Assembly (NCBI RefSeq): GCF_017599345.1
Contig: NZ_JAGFVL010000023.1
Location: 1 to 64,000 of the forward strand
DNA from: Gracilibacillus suaedae
Lineage (GTDB): Bacteria > Bacillota > Bacilli > Bacillales > Amphibacillaceae
Reading direction: 5' to 3'
DNA length: 64,000 nucleotides
Part shown: positions 48,902 through 58,064 of the stretch, piece after piece
How positions within the stretch are numbered: the stretch's first letter is position 1
How the letters are laid out: every line of letters begins with the position of its first letter
The notes under the pieces: model-generated
Database searches by the model: none
What the model saw: the letters and a program-made list of their open reading frames with translations, nothing else
Told to the model about the DNA's origin: nothing
Program-made: the position numbers and the translations under genes

Positions 48902-49948
48902 TTGTCAACATACTTTACAATAGGTAACAGACATATTGGTAACGATTATCCACCTTTGGTTATTGCTGAGATAGGTATTAATCATGGGGGGAACTTATCT
49001 GTAGCAAAGGAAATGGTCGATGCAGCTTATAAAGCAGGTGCCGAAATTATTAAACATCAAACGCATGTCATTGATGATGAAATGACTGAGTCTGCGAAAA
49101 AAGTTATCCCTGGAAATGCTAAAGATTCCATTTATCATATAATGGAAAGAAGCGCACTGAATGAAAAAGACGAATTTGAGTTAAAACAATATGTAGAAGA
49201 GAAAGGTATGATATTTTTAAGTACACCTTTTTCTAGAGAGGCTGCTAATCGTTTGGAAAAAATGGACGTATTAGCATATAAGATTGGTTCAGGTGAATGT
49301 AATAATTATCCTTTAATAGAGCATGTTGCTTCTTTCAGAAAGCCGATGATTGTTTCTACTGGTATGAATACTATTATCAGTATTAAAAAAACAGTACAAA
49401 TATTAGAAGAATATAAAGTACCATATGCCTTATTACATTGTACAAACCTTTATCCAACTCCTCCTGAATTAGTAAGGTTGGGAGGTTTTCAAGAATTACA
49501 AAAACAATTTCCTAATACTGTAATTGGGTTATCTGACCACACAGTTAATAACAATGCGGCCATAGCAGCTACTGCCTTAGGAGCATCAATATTAGAACGT
49601 CATTTTACAGATTCTTATGATCGCAATGGACCTGATATTGAATGTTCTATGGACCCGCAGGCTTTAAAATCACTAATTAAAGATAGTAAAGAAGTTGCTA
49701 GAATGCGTGGTGGAACAAAGGAACCCGCAAAAGAGGAAAAAGTAACAATGGATTTTGCCTTTTCTACAGTAGTAACAACAAAAAACATAAAAAAAGGTGA
49801 TCGGTTTACTAAAGATAATGTGTGGGTAAAGAGACCAGGAATTGGAGAAATATATGCAGAAGATTATAATAATATTTTAGGGAAAATAGCAACACAAGAT
49901 TTGAACAGCGGATATCATTTGAATTGGAATAATGTTTCATCCAAATGA
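48902..49948 (+). CDS. neuB: Nonulosonic acid synthase NeuB (348 aa)
   Basis: Condenses phosphoenolpyruvate with an N-acetyl-mannosamine-type sugar to sialic or legionaminic acid. Barrel motifs [35 protein letters not shown] and [11 protein letters not shown] are present, with the C-terminal antifreeze-like SAF domain at about 285-345 ([17 protein letters not shown]). Start is TTG after TGGGAGTG. It precedes neuC and neuA. Which nonulosonic acid is made cannot be fixed from this gene alone. Confidence 0.93.
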   Translation: MSTYFTIGNRHIGNDYPPLVIAEIGINHGGNLSVAKEMVDAAYKAGAEIIKHQTHVIDDEMTESAKKVIPGNAKDSIYHIMERSALNEKDEFELKQYVEEKGMIFLSTPFSREAANRLEKMDVLAYKIGSGECNNYPLIEHVASFRKPMIVSTGMNTIISIKKTVQILEEYKVPYALLHCTNLYPTPPELVRLGGFQELQKQFPNTVIGLSDHTVNNNAAIAATALGASILERHFTDSYDRNGPDIECSMDPQALKSLIKDSKEVARMRGGTKEPAKEEKVTMDFAFSTVVTTKNIKKGDRFTKDNVWVKRPGIGEIYAEDYNNILGKIATQDLNSGYHLNWNNVSSK

Positions 49949-49966
49949 TAAATGGAGGAAAGTTTA

Positions 49967-51100
49967 ATGAAAAAAATTCTGTTTATCACAGGTACTAGAG
50001 CAGACTATGGAAAAATGAAATCTTTATTAAGGCTATTACAAAATAATAAAAATTTTGAAGTTGAAATATTTGCTACTGGAATGCATGTGTTATCTCAGTA
50101 CGGTTTAACGTGGAAAGAAATAGAGAAAGATAGATTTAGGAATATATACCAATATATCAATCAGCAACTGGGTACAGAAATGGATATCATCTTAAGTAAT
50201 ACTATTATGGGGTTAAGTAACTATGTAATAGAAAAAAAACCAGATCTTATTGTAGTTCATGGTGATAGGATTGAAGCCCTTTCTGGTGCAATTGTAGGAG
50301 CTCTTAATAACATTAGGGTAGCACATATTGAAGGTGGTGAAGTATCAGGAACAATAGATGAATCCATAAGGCACGCGATAACGAAATTTGCTCATATACA
50401 TTTTGTATGTAATGAAGATGCCAAAAGAAGGGTAATACAACTTGGGGAAAAAGAGGAGTCAATTTTTACAATTGGTTCTCCAGATATTGATATTATGCTA
50501 TCAGAAAACCTTCCTTCATACAATATAGTAAAGAACAGGTATGATATTTCTTTTGATAAACAAGATTATGCCATTTTTATGTATCATCCAGTTACGACAG
50601 AATATCATTTGTTAGAGAAAAATATAAAAGAGATTAAAGATGCTTTAGTTGAATCTGAGGAAAATTTTGTTATGATTTATCCTAATAATGATAAAGGTAG
50701 CGCCATTATTATAAATGAAATTGAAGCGTTAAAGGAAAATAATAATATTAAAATATATCCCTCAATAAGGTTTGAGTACTTTTTAACCTTATTAAAACAT
50801 GCAAAGTACATCATCGGTAATTCCAGTTCAGGTATTAGAGAAGCTGAAGTATATGGTATACCAACGATTGATATTGGGAATCGTCAAATGAATCGATATA
50901 GTGAGCAACAAAAGAATATTATTCACACGATAGAAGATAGACACGAAATTTTAAAAGCAATCAATGAAGTCAATGCATTTGATCGCAGATATGCGCAAAG
51001 ATTTGGCAAAGGTAATAGTGATGTAGAATTTTTAAAAGTATTAGAGGATAATAAAATATGGAATATAGAAATCCAAAAAAACTTTAATGATCTAAACTAA
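49967..51100 (+). CDS. neuC: UDP-sugar 2-epimerase (hydrolysing), NeuC/LegG type (377 aa)
   Basis: Converts UDP-GlcNAc, or UDP-diNAcBac in legionaminic acid pathways, to the free mannosamine-type sugar. Motifs ITGTRADYGKMKSLL, VVHGDRIEALSGAIVG, AHIEGGEVSGTIDESIRHA and IIGNSSSGIREAEVYGIPTI are characteristic. ATG 49967 lies downstream of TGGAGG. The extra enzymes for UDP-diNAcBac (LegB, LegC, LegH) are absent here, so either Neu5Ac is made or those genes lie elsewhere. Confidence 0.92.
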   Translation: MKKILFITGTRADYGKMKSLLRLLQNNKNFEVEIFATGMHVLSQYGLTWKEIEKDRFRNIYQYINQQLGTEMDIILSNTIMGLSNYVIEKKPDLIVVHGDRIEALSGAIVGALNNIRVAHIEGGEVSGTIDESIRHAITKFAHIHFVCNEDAKRRVIQLGEKEESIFTIGSPDIDIMLSENLPSYNIVKNRYDISFDKQDYAIFMYHPVTTEYHLLEKNIKEIKDALVESEENFVMIYPNNDKGSAIIINEIEALKENNNIKIYPSIRFEYFLTLLKHAKYIIGNSSSGIREAEVYGIPTIDIGNRQMNRYSEQQKNIIHTIEDRHEILKAINEVNAFDRRYAQRFGKGNSDVEFLKVLEDNKIWNIEIQKNFNDLN

Positions 51101-51121
51101 TTATAAAAAAGGAATGAAAAG

Positions 51122-51835
51122 ATGTATAAAGGAAATACATTCTTAGCAATTATACCTGCTAGGGCAGGTAGTAAAGGTATTCCCAATAAGAATATTAAAC
51201 AAGTTTCTGGAAAACCTTTAATACAATATACGATAGATGAAGCGAAAAAATCAAAATATTTAGATAGGATCATTGTGTCAACTGATTCCAGTGAAATTGC
51301 TTCTATTTCAAGCGAATTAGGTGCAGAAATACCATTTCTGAGACCTAAGGAATATGCTACAGATAAAGCAAAAACCATCGATGTGCTATTACATACTATA
51401 AATAATTTTAAGCAAAAGAATAATCATTATGATTATGTTGTTCTACTTCAGCCAACACAACCTTTAAGGAAATTTTGGCACATTGATGATGCTATACAAT
51501 TATTAATATCAAATAAGAAAAATAGTTTAGTCAGTATAAATGAAGTTAATGAACATCCGATTTTTATGCGTTCAATAGACGAGAATAATTTGCTAGTTCC
51601 CATTCTATTAGAAGATAGCACAGTCAGAAGGCAAGATTTAAAAAAATACTATAAAGTTAACGGTGCTGTATATATTAATAAGATAGATGATACATTGGGT
51701 TATGAAACAAGTTTAAACGATAATGAAGTAGGTTATATCATGGATCAGATTTATGACATTGATATTGACACTGAAGAAGATTTAATCAAATTCGAAGAAA
51801 CGATAACAAAAATAAAAAATTATAATAACATGTAG
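51122..51835 (+). CDS. neuA: CMP-nonulosonate cytidylyltransferase NeuA (237 aa)
   Basis: Activates sialic/legionaminic acid with CTP. The N-terminal nucleotide-binding motif AIIPARAGSKGIPNKNI and RIIVSTDSSEIASIS, then LLQPTQPLR, mark the family. Length is standard for the single-domain type. It supplies the donor for the Maf transferase. Ribosome site AAAAGGAATG is weak but well spaced. Confidence 0.92.
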   Translation: MYKGNTFLAIIPARAGSKGIPNKNIKQVSGKPLIQYTIDEAKKSKYLDRIIVSTDSSEIASISSELGAEIPFLRPKEYATDKAKTIDVLLHTINNFKQKNNHYDYVVLLQPTQPLRKFWHIDDAIQLLISNKKNSLVSINEVNEHPIFMRSIDENNLLVPILLEDSTVRRQDLKKYYKVNGAVYINKIDDTLGYETSLNDNEVGYIMDQIYDIDIDTEEDLIKFEETITKIKNYNNM

Positions 51836-51860
51836 GTTGTGTTGAATGGATGGTGTTGTA

Positions 51861-52859
51861 ATGAACTATAAGTTTATCCATATTGGTATGCTTAAAACCG
51901 CTACTACATATATGCAAAATATTTGGTTGAAAGATCCTCACTATAACCTCGCGTGTCAAGGGAGTATGGACTTTTTATTAAATGCAAAACAAAATGTAGC
52001 GAAAAGAAAAATGAAAAACTCTATTAAATCAGAAATCCTTCCTGATAGACAAGATTACAATAATAAAGTATCTGTTATAAGTAATGAAGGATTCTCAACA
52101 TCATACTTAAATGAGATTCCATTTCAAGAATTAATTCCTGATTTCATAAAATATACTAGTAAAAATCTAAACAATATTGTAAAGACAGATAATTTATTAA
52201 TAACAATTAGAGAACCTGTTTCATGGATAAAATCCGTTTATATTCAAGCAGTTAAACAAGGATGGTCTGGATCAGCTCAAGAATTTGTGAATGAACAAGA
52301 AACATTCCTAATACATTCTCTTAATCTGAAGATGATTATTCAAAATTATCAAAAGAACTTTGGAAATATTTTAATACTTCCATTAGAATTTTTAAAAGAA
52401 AATGAAGTGTTATTCTGGCAAGTTATTGCTGATGCATTTAACGTTCCTGTTGTAGAAACAAGGATTGATAAAAAATTTAATACTTCACTAGATATAGAAA
52501 GGACTTATATACTTTCACAAATGAATAAGATGTCCAAGATATTGATAACTGCTTTGGCTAATAAACATCATTTCCAGAGTATAAAGGAAAAAAATAATTT
52601 AATTCACACACATCTTCAGAACGAAAAATGGATATATAGACGCTTTGTAGAAAATGCAACAGATCAGGAAGTTAGTGAGATGTATGAATTATTTAATATA
52701 AATAAGGTAGAATCAGCTTTTTTCAACTTTAAAATTTCTGATCGACTAAGACAATCAATTCAAAGTAACTATATTGATTTTTTAAGAGACAATACTATTC
52801 CACAAATTGCTGAAGAATATCAGAAAATATTTGATGATTACTTAAAATCTTATGAATAA
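51861..52859 (+). CDS. Sulfotransferase-like protein (332 aa)
   Basis: Probable PAPS-dependent sulfotransferase. The N-terminal HIGMLKTATTYMQNIW corresponds to the 5'-phosphosulfate loop (GxxKTGTT), and TIREPVSWIKSVYIQ to the 3'-phosphate-binding motif. The C-terminal third is helical and diverged. Start is either ATG 51861 (used) or ATG 51846; both have weak ribosome sites. It closes the flagellin-sugar island, so sulfation of the flagellar glycan is a testable idea. Confidence 0.7.
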   Translation: MNYKFIHIGMLKTATTYMQNIWLKDPHYNLACQGSMDFLLNAKQNVAKRKMKNSIKSEILPDRQDYNNKVSVISNEGFSTSYLNEIPFQELIPDFIKYTSKNLNNIVKTDNLLITIREPVSWIKSVYIQAVKQGWSGSAQEFVNEQETFLIHSLNLKMIIQNYQKNFGNILILPLEFLKENEVLFWQVIADAFNVPVVETRIDKKFNTSLDIERTYILSQMNKMSKILITALANKHHFQSIKEKNNLIHTHLQNEKWIYRRFVENATDQEVSEMYELFNINKVESAFFNFKISDRLRQSIQSNYIDFLRDNTIPQIAEEYQKIFDDYLKSYE

Positions 52860-52877
52860 TATACTAATTTCATATAA

Positions 52878-52910
52878 CAACCTGAGTTTTGACAATAAGA
52901 ACTCAGGTTG
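52878..52910. terminator. Stem-loop after the glycosylation island
   Basis: A perfect 11-bp stem CAACCTGAGTT (52878-52888) with AACTCAGGTTG (52900-52910). There is no clear T run, so termination strength is uncertain. The sequence from here to 53095 is AT-rich with nothing else I can call. Confidence 0.5.
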
Positions 52911-53095
52911 CTACACCGAATTGATGATAAATGGACTACACCTATCTATAGTGAGAAAGAGCAAGGACACTAATTCTTATTAAATATTCTTTCTTCTATT
53001 CCCAGACTATTTTTTTCTAACCTTTCCTTTTTAAGGTCTTAGAAATAATTTTACAATTTAATACTAAAAATGTACGCACGCTTGTTGTAAAATGT

Positions 53096-53212
53096 TTATC
53101 TTTTAACCATCCTATTCAATATTCTCTTACCTTCAGGTGTTAAATAAACTTTATTATCTGAAAGTAATTGTCTAGCTAAATTCGCTGACATCGGTTTTGA
53201 TTTTTTTGCCAA
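53096..53212 (-). CDS. Small basic protein (38 aa)
   Basis: Frame from TTG 53212 (MAKKSKPMSANLARQLLSDN) to TAA 53096-53098. It is preceded by a very strong AAAGGAGG with 6-base spacing. The product is basic and probably helical, with the middle part KVYLTPEGKRIL conserved-looking. It stands alone in a 600-base gap. The family is not recognised; the ribosome site and clean codon use make it a real small gene candidate. The stretch 53213-53445 holds only an imperfect CTCGGCA/TGCCGAAG inverted repeat. Confidence 0.55.
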   Translation of the reverse strand: MAKKSKPMSANLARQLLSDNKVYLTPEGKRILNRMVKR

Positions 53213-53445
53213 TCGTTTTCCTCCTTTCTGTTACATATCCATATAATATGTACAAGTTAAACAATCTGTAAGAGAAAGATATACTAATATAAATGTGGAT
53301 TTTGAACCTAATCTATTCATTAGAAAAACTCGGCATTCGCCTCGACTTTTAGCAAGTGCCGAAGTTTACTTATACTTTGAGAATTCAAAACTTTCACTTC
53401 GGTAGAGTTACTTCATCACTAATATCCTATGCTTTCCTAAACTGC

Positions 53446-53475
53446 TAAAAAGCAAGGGGCAATCCCCCCTTGCTT
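53446..53475 (-). terminator. Terminator of the surface lipoprotein gene
   Basis: AAGCAAGGGG (53450-53459) pairs with CCCCTTGCTT (53466-53475); on the minus strand it is followed by a T run. The stem overlaps the stop codon of the gene. Confidence 0.85.
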
Positions 53476-54556
53476 AAAGCCCGTTTATCACTTCGAAATC
53501 ATACAAAAACTGCTCACTAATTCCAGAAAACGCATCATTTTTCAATTTTAGCTGATCTTCCAACTCCATCTCCATTAAATCTATCTTTTTTACCGAAGAA
53601 GTCTCAGTCATTTCAAAGACATACAAATCATTTCCCAACCAAGATGGGAAGATATACATACTTTCATCACTAACGTTAGGGATGTCATATGTTGTTTCTA
53701 ACTCACCATCTTTGTTAAATTGATACAAGTTACCTTGTCCATCTAAGAAAAATAACTGATCATCTATCCAATGAATGCTATTGTAGACGGAATGGGGTAA
53801 ATAGGTAGACATATTCTCATTGGAATTGAATGATAAAAAGTTATTTTCATTGACTTCACCAGTATCTTTCTCGATCACCAAGACTGAATATTCCTGCTCT
53901 ATATCAACGATACAATAAATGTATTCTTCCGTAACGATCATATCAGTTAATGGGACAAGCTCGTCGGTTTGATAATCTAATGGTAAGAATGGATTGTCTA
54001 CTGCGGTCTCATCCAACACAATTTCATGCAGTACCATGTGTTCATCTGTTTCTTTTTCTTCTAAAACATAGAGCGAATCTTCATAAATGCCTGCGGTTGT
54101 TATAAAATAGGGTAGATCTTGATACAGCATCGTGCCGTCATGTTGCCAATATAGCTGAGAATGATATGTTCCATTTTCATCATAACCACTGTTGTATAAT
54201 TCAACCCGTTTATCATCCATATAATCAGCGAAAATCGCGGTATATTCTTTATGTTCTCGCGTTTCTTCACTGATATCTTCATCGATCAGATAACTGCGTG
54301 ATACATCATTGACGATCACTGTATCGTTTTGATGATATATTTCTCCTAACTCCAAGCCTTCTGTTTCTAATACATTGGAAACATTACCGGATGAATCGAT
54401 TGTATAGAGACTACCTTTTCCATTACTTTTATCTATAGAGGTGGAAAAATATAACAGACCGATTGATTCATGAATACTTTCATATTGTGTATTTCCACAT
54501 GCGCCTATCAAAACAAGCAATACTAGTAAAATGATATAGTGTAGAAATTTTTTCAT
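53474..54556 (-). CDS. Lipoprotein with predicted beta-propeller (360 aa)
   Basis: The signal peptide ends in the lipobox LIGAC (Cys20), so the protein is anchored outside the membrane. The rest has repeated beta strands with aromatic ends (SLYTIDSSGNVSNVL, NSIHWIDDQLFFLDGQGNLY, IFPSWLGNDLYVFE), suggesting a propeller. Strongly acidic, as expected for a salt-exposed protein. The gene lies 14 bases downstream of the YiiX-like gene, in the same operon. No enzymatic motif is seen; function unknown. Confidence 0.7.
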   Translation of the reverse strand: MKKFLHYIILLVLLVLIGACGNTQYESIHESIGLLYFSTSIDKSNGKGSLYTIDSSGNVSNVLETEGLELGEIYHQNDTVIVNDVSRSYLIDEDISEETREHKEYTAIFADYMDDKRVELYNSGYDENGTYHSQLYWQHDGTMLYQDLPYFITTAGIYEDSLYVLEEKETDEHMVLHEIVLDETAVDNPFLPLDYQTDELVPLTDMIVTEEYIYCIVDIEQEYSVLVIEKDTGEVNENNFLSFNSNENMSTYLPHSVYNSIHWIDDQLFFLDGQGNLYQFNKDGELETTYDIPNVSDESMYIFPSWLGNDLYVFEMTETSSVKKIDLMEMELEDQLKLKNDAFSGISEQFLYDFEVINGL

Positions 54557-54570
54557 AGACTCTCCTAAGC

Positions 54571-55326
54571 TTATTGAATCGTGTTATACGTGACAGTATA
54601 GGAGCTATCTCGAATGTCTGTAGGATAGACACCGAATCCTTGATTTTTGTCTAAGTCAATATTTGCCTCTAACATATAAGCACTCCATACTAATTTTGAG
54701 CAATTTTTATCACCATATTTACTCGTATGGCGGTTTGTTGCAAAGTTATAAGAATAGGCATCAATCCCTACCCTTGAATTAGCCCAGTCAGCAGCTTGGT
54801 CTCGGTTCGCTTGCGATGACTGTACATACTGCATAACAGCATCTTTTTCGACGTTTCTGGCATTGTATTTAATTTTTCTAACACCTGTGTCAGGGATTGA
54901 TTCTACGATATTAGTAGTGGTGTGATAGATTCCATTATGTCCGTGCTGGATACCTAATGTTGAGGAAGGAGTATAGAATAAGTCCCCTTTACTTCTGGCA
55001 GGTTCTAATTTATAGGCACCGGAACTTCCACCCATAACGGAAATGGAGGTATCTTTTTCAACATTTTCCTGTTTGATCGCTTGGTTTAGTTCATTTAAAG
55101 CTTGTTTGGCAATAACCATTTCTGGTTTTTGGGTTTCTTCTGCAGCTAAAGCAATAGCTTCTTTCACTTCTTCAGTAGTTATGCCAGGTTGCTTTTGGAC
55201 AAGTTCTGCAACATAGTCATCATACTTTTCTTCTTTCGGGTGAAAATGAACACTAGCGGCAAGGGAAGGGGAGGTAACCAACATAACAACCACCAACAAC
55301 GTAACAACAGAAACAAACTTCTTCAT
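54571..55326 (-). CDS. Secreted YiiX-like permuted papain/NlpC-P60 hydrolase (251 aa)
   Basis: A signal peptide (about 1-24, ending SLAA) is followed by a helical prodomain-like region to about residue 100 and a catalytic domain. GDLFYTPSSTLG...HGHNGIYH carries the candidate catalytic His, and NCSKLVWSAY the candidate Cys, in the His-before-Cys order of permuted papain folds (YiiX/YaeF type). ATG 55326 is used, 8 bases after TGGAGG. Likely a wall amidase or lipid-modifying enzyme; substrate unknown. Confidence 0.7.
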   Translation of the reverse strand: MKKFVSVVTLLVVVMLVTSPSLAASVHFHPKEEKYDDYVAELVQKQPGITTEEVKEAIALAAEETQKPEMVIAKQALNELNQAIKQENVEKDTSISVMGGSSGAYKLEPARSKGDLFYTPSSTLGIQHGHNGIYHTTTNIVESIPDTGVRKIKYNARNVEKDAVMQYVQSSQANRDQAADWANSRVGIDAYSYNFATNRHTSKYGDKNCSKLVWSAYMLEANIDLDKNQGFGVYPTDIRDSSYTVTYNTIQ

Positions 55327-55495
55327 TTCATCCATTCCTCCAATCTATTATTTTACAAGTCTAGTGTAGCACCATACATTGTAAAAAGTGTTAATGTTCT
55401 ATTAAAAATAATAGATATAATGTTAATTAAGTTTTAAAAAAATTTCAGTTTCCCCCCTGTTTTGATTAGATTCTTTCGTATAGGTAGTAGAAAAG

Positions 55496-55570
55496 GGAGA
55501 AAGGCAAAACTGTTGAAAAACAGTGACGCAAAGCTATAGGGGCTAATCATGTCAGCCAGCTGCCAAGAGT
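55496..55570 (+). ncRNA. Cyclic di-GMP-I (GEMM) riboswitch
   Basis: The GEMM-I core is clear: AAGGCAAAAC, an apical stem CTGTTGAAAAACAG with a GAAA-type loop, the diagnostic GACGCAAAGC, then GGGGCTAA and the closing AGCCAGCTGCC. It lies 28 bases before a lipoprotein start codon. No terminator hairpin follows, so control is probably through the GGAGGT ribosome site or by an unrecognised switch. It links the following genes to c-di-GMP. Confidence 0.92.
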
Positions 55571-55597
55571 GAGAAAAAACAAGATGGAGGTGAGACG

Positions 55598-56083
55598 TTG
55601 AAACGAGCAATGATGATCACCTGTTTGTTCTTGTTATGTGCTTGTGGTCAAGGTGAAGATGCTACAAATGATGATAACAATTCTGGACAAACAGAAGCAG
55701 TGTTGTATGAAAATGATGTTTTCCAAATAGAAGAAATAGATGGTTGGTCAGTTGATCAAGAAGCAACTGCTGAGCAAGAGCAAAACGTCATTTTTTCTAA
55801 TGGGACAACCAGATTAATTGTCTCGATCGTAAGTAAAGAACAAACGATTGATACCTTGAAAAAGGATGTTCAATCGTCATTTTCTAAAAAAGTAGAATTA
55901 ATAGAAGACGATGAGAATTACATAGCACTGCTTACGAACCGAAAAGAAAATATTCGTGGGGATGTTTACTTTCATCAAGGTTCGGAACATCAATTAATTT
56001 TTACTTTTATGACACCTGAACAACATTATCAGGAAAGCAAGAATCAAATAAATGCATTCAATGAAGGCATTACTATATTTTAA
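55598..56083 (+). CDS. Small surface lipoprotein under c-di-GMP riboswitch (161 aa)
   Basis: Short signal peptide with lipobox LLCAC (Cys15). The mature part (about 40-160) looks like a compact beta/alpha domain (FQIEEIDGWSVDQ, TTRLIVSIVSKEQT, RGDVYFHQGSEHQLIFTFMT), comparable with PsbP-like lipoprotein domains, but I cannot assign it. Start is TTG with GGAGGTGAG upstream. It is the first gene after the riboswitch and is followed almost directly by a coiled-coil gene. Confidence 0.75.
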   Translation: MKRAMMITCLFLLCACGQGEDATNDDNNSGQTEAVLYENDVFQIEEIDGWSVDQEATAEQEQNVIFSNGTTRLIVSIVSKEQTIDTLKKDVQSSFSKKVELIEDDENYIALLTNRKENIRGDVYFHQGSEHQLIFTFMTPEQHYQESKNQINAFNEGITIF

Positions 56084-56101
56084 ATGGAGGGAATATTAGA
56101 T

Positions 56102-57175
56102 ATGAAATTAAAAATATGGTTATCACTAGCAACTATTAGTGTATTTTTTGTAGGGAATACGGCGTTTGCAAATGAAGCAGAGGAAACGGTAACTCCTGAT
56201 GAGGAATTATATGATACATCGATATTAATTGAGGAAACAGAGCTTGCACTAACAGAGGAACAAATGGAGAGAGCGTTATTATTAGATGAGTTTGCTAATG
56301 ATCGATTAAGTGAAATTGAAGCGACCATTGAAGAAGGTAATATCGAGGAAGCAGAACAGTTAATTGAACAATATGAGGAATATTTGGAGCGTTTAGAAAG
56401 TGAATTAGAAGAATCAGAGGAAGAACAGGAAGCATCAGAAGAAGAAACAAATGAAGAGGATAACGAAGTAGAAAGAGTAGAATTACCTGATAGTGACGAT
56501 AATGATGAAAATGAGCAAGGAGAAGACTCCGATGAAGAAAATCAAGAAGAAAGTGCGGAGGATCAAGATAAATCAGAAGAAGAATTAAGAGAAAGCGCCA
56601 AACAACGTACAATCATACTTCAAGCTTTATTAGAGCGTGAAGATTTACCAGAACAAGCAAAAGCAGGTATCGCAAAAGCGCTTGAAAATCAAAAGCGTGC
56701 AGAAGAAAACTATCTAAGAGCGAAAACGGAAAAAGCTGTATCAGACGAAGACGAAGATGAACAAGAGCAAGAAAAAGAAGAAGAGGAAACAGAATTACAA
56801 GAGGAACGTGAAGAAGAGGCTGCAGAACAAGTTGAGGAAGAAAATGATAATGAAGCTGTTGTGAAAGCAGAACAAAAACAGAACAAAGCTGAAAAGAAAC
56901 AACAAAAGGCAGAAGAAAAGGCTGAAAAGAAACAACAAAAGGCTGCTGAAAAAGCTGAGAAAGCTGAACGAAAAGCGGAAGAAAAAATAGAAAAAGCAGA
57001 AGAGAAAGCTAATAAAGCAAAAGAAAAAGCTCAAGAAAAGCAGAAAAAAGCAGAAGAAAAGGCTCAAGAAGAGCAAGAGAAAGCAGAAGAAAAAAACGAA
57101 AAAAAGCAAGCTAAAAAAGCCCAAGAAAATCGTCAAAAGGAAGAAAAGAAAAATGGTAAACCGAATCATCAATAA
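56102..57175 (+). CDS. Secreted highly charged coiled-coil protein, DUF5667-like (357 aa)
   Basis: Signal peptide 1-24 (ending AFANEA). A helical domain (about 40-100) with LTEEQMERALLLDEFANDRL resembles DUF5667. A Glu/Asp-rich segment (100-180) and a second helical block (AKQRTIILQALLEREDLPEQ) follow, then a 110-residue Lys/Glu/Ala repeat tail (AEKKQQKAEEKAEKKQQKA type) that should form a long charged coil. ATG 56102 is preferred, 11 bases after GGAGGG. Possibly co-expressed with the lipoprotein under the riboswitch. May be a matrix or wall-associated spacer; unproven. Confidence 0.72.
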   Translation: MKLKIWLSLATISVFFVGNTAFANEAEETVTPDEELYDTSILIEETELALTEEQMERALLLDEFANDRLSEIEATIEEGNIEEAEQLIEQYEEYLERLESELEESEEEQEASEEETNEEDNEVERVELPDSDDNDENEQGEDSDEENQEESAEDQDKSEEELRESAKQRTIILQALLEREDLPEQAKAGIAKALENQKRAEENYLRAKTEKAVSDEDEDEQEQEKEEEETELQEEREEEAAEQVEEENDNEAVVKAEQKQNKAEKKQQKAEEKAEKKQQKAAEKAEKAERKAEEKIEKAEEKANKAKEKAQEKQKKAEEKAQEEQEKAEEKNEKKQAKKAQENRQKEEKKNGKPNHQ

Positions 57176-57353
57176 ATGGGGACTTCAATAGTTGTTGCGA
57201 AATAAATCAAATTTCGACAAAATTCTCAAAAATATCTTTACCCGTCGCTATTTATAGCTTACATTAAATATAGAAATGCTTTATCTTTCTACATATTTTA
57301 GACTGTTGAGAGGTAAAGCTTTCTTTTTTAGTAGTGATAAGGGAGAGGGGCAG

Positions 57354-58064
57354 ATGAAGCAAGAAGACATCGAGCATATCATCAATGAGATACAGGCAGG
57401 CAATGAATTACAAAGAGAACAGTTGATTCAATATTACCAGCCATATATATTGAGTGTGGTTGGAAAAGTATGTAACAAATTTAAAACGTGGAATGATGAC
57501 GAGGCGAGCATTGCCTTAATTGCCTTTAATCGTGCCATTGACACCTATGATCCTCAAAAAGGTAGAACATTTTTAAACTATGTCTATTTAATCATTCATC
57601 GGGAATTGATTGATTTTTTTAGAAAAGAAAATCATTATCAAAGTCTTATGAAAAAAGGGGATAAGCTTTTAGAAGCAAACCATGTAAAAAAGTCGGTAAA
57701 ACAGTATCATCAAGAACAACGAATTAGCAATATGGCTGCTGAAATTATTGATTTAAATGATCAATTGTCGCAATTTTACATACGTTTTGAAGAATTAGAA
57801 GCACATAGTCCAAAACAGAAGCGAACAAGAAAGAAAGTACTGGATATTGCAGAAGAATTTATTCAAAGAGAGACACTTGTCGAACAATTATTTAGCCGAA
57901 AGCAATTTCCGGTGAAGGAATTTTTAACGGTAGCCAATTACCGTGTCAAAACAATCGAAAAGTATCGAAAGTATATTATCGCCATTATTATTATTTTATT
58001 ACATCCTGAATGGGAAAATTTACATGCTTTTTTGCGTAATAAGGTAAGGGGGGAGAAAAAGTGA
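57354..58064 (+). CDS. sigI: RNA polymerase sigma factor SigI (236 aa)
   Basis: Alternative sigma factor of the SigI family. The region-2-like block ALIAFNRAIDTYDPQKGRTF and FLNYVYLIIHRELIDFFRKE are conserved, with a C-terminal domain FLTVANYRVKTIEKYRKYI in place of a classical region 4. ATG 57354 follows GGGAGAGGGG. It overlaps rsgI by 4 bases. SigI responds to heat in B. subtilis and, in clostridia, to polysaccharides through RsgI sensors. Confidence 0.93.
   Translation: MKQEDIEHIINEIQAGNELQREQLIQYYQPYILSVVGKVCNKFKTWNDDEASIALIAFNRAIDTYDPQKGRTFLNYVYLIIHRELIDFFRKENHYQSLMKKGDKLLEANHVKKSVKQYHQEQRISNMAAEIIDLNDQLSQFYIRFEELEAHSPKQKRTRKKVLDIAEEFIQRETLVEQLFSRKQFPVKEFLTVANYRVKTIEKYRKYIIAIIIILLHPEWENLHAFLRNKVRGEKK

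Noticed and set aside
55189-55437. Plus-strand frame of about 80 codons opposite the YiiX-like gene start
   Set aside because: Opposite the signal peptide region; no ribosome site and no family resemblance.
56795-57172. Long minus-strand frame rich in Phe and Leu opposite the coiled-coil gene
   Set aside because: It is the complement of Lys/Glu codon runs and has no ribosome site.
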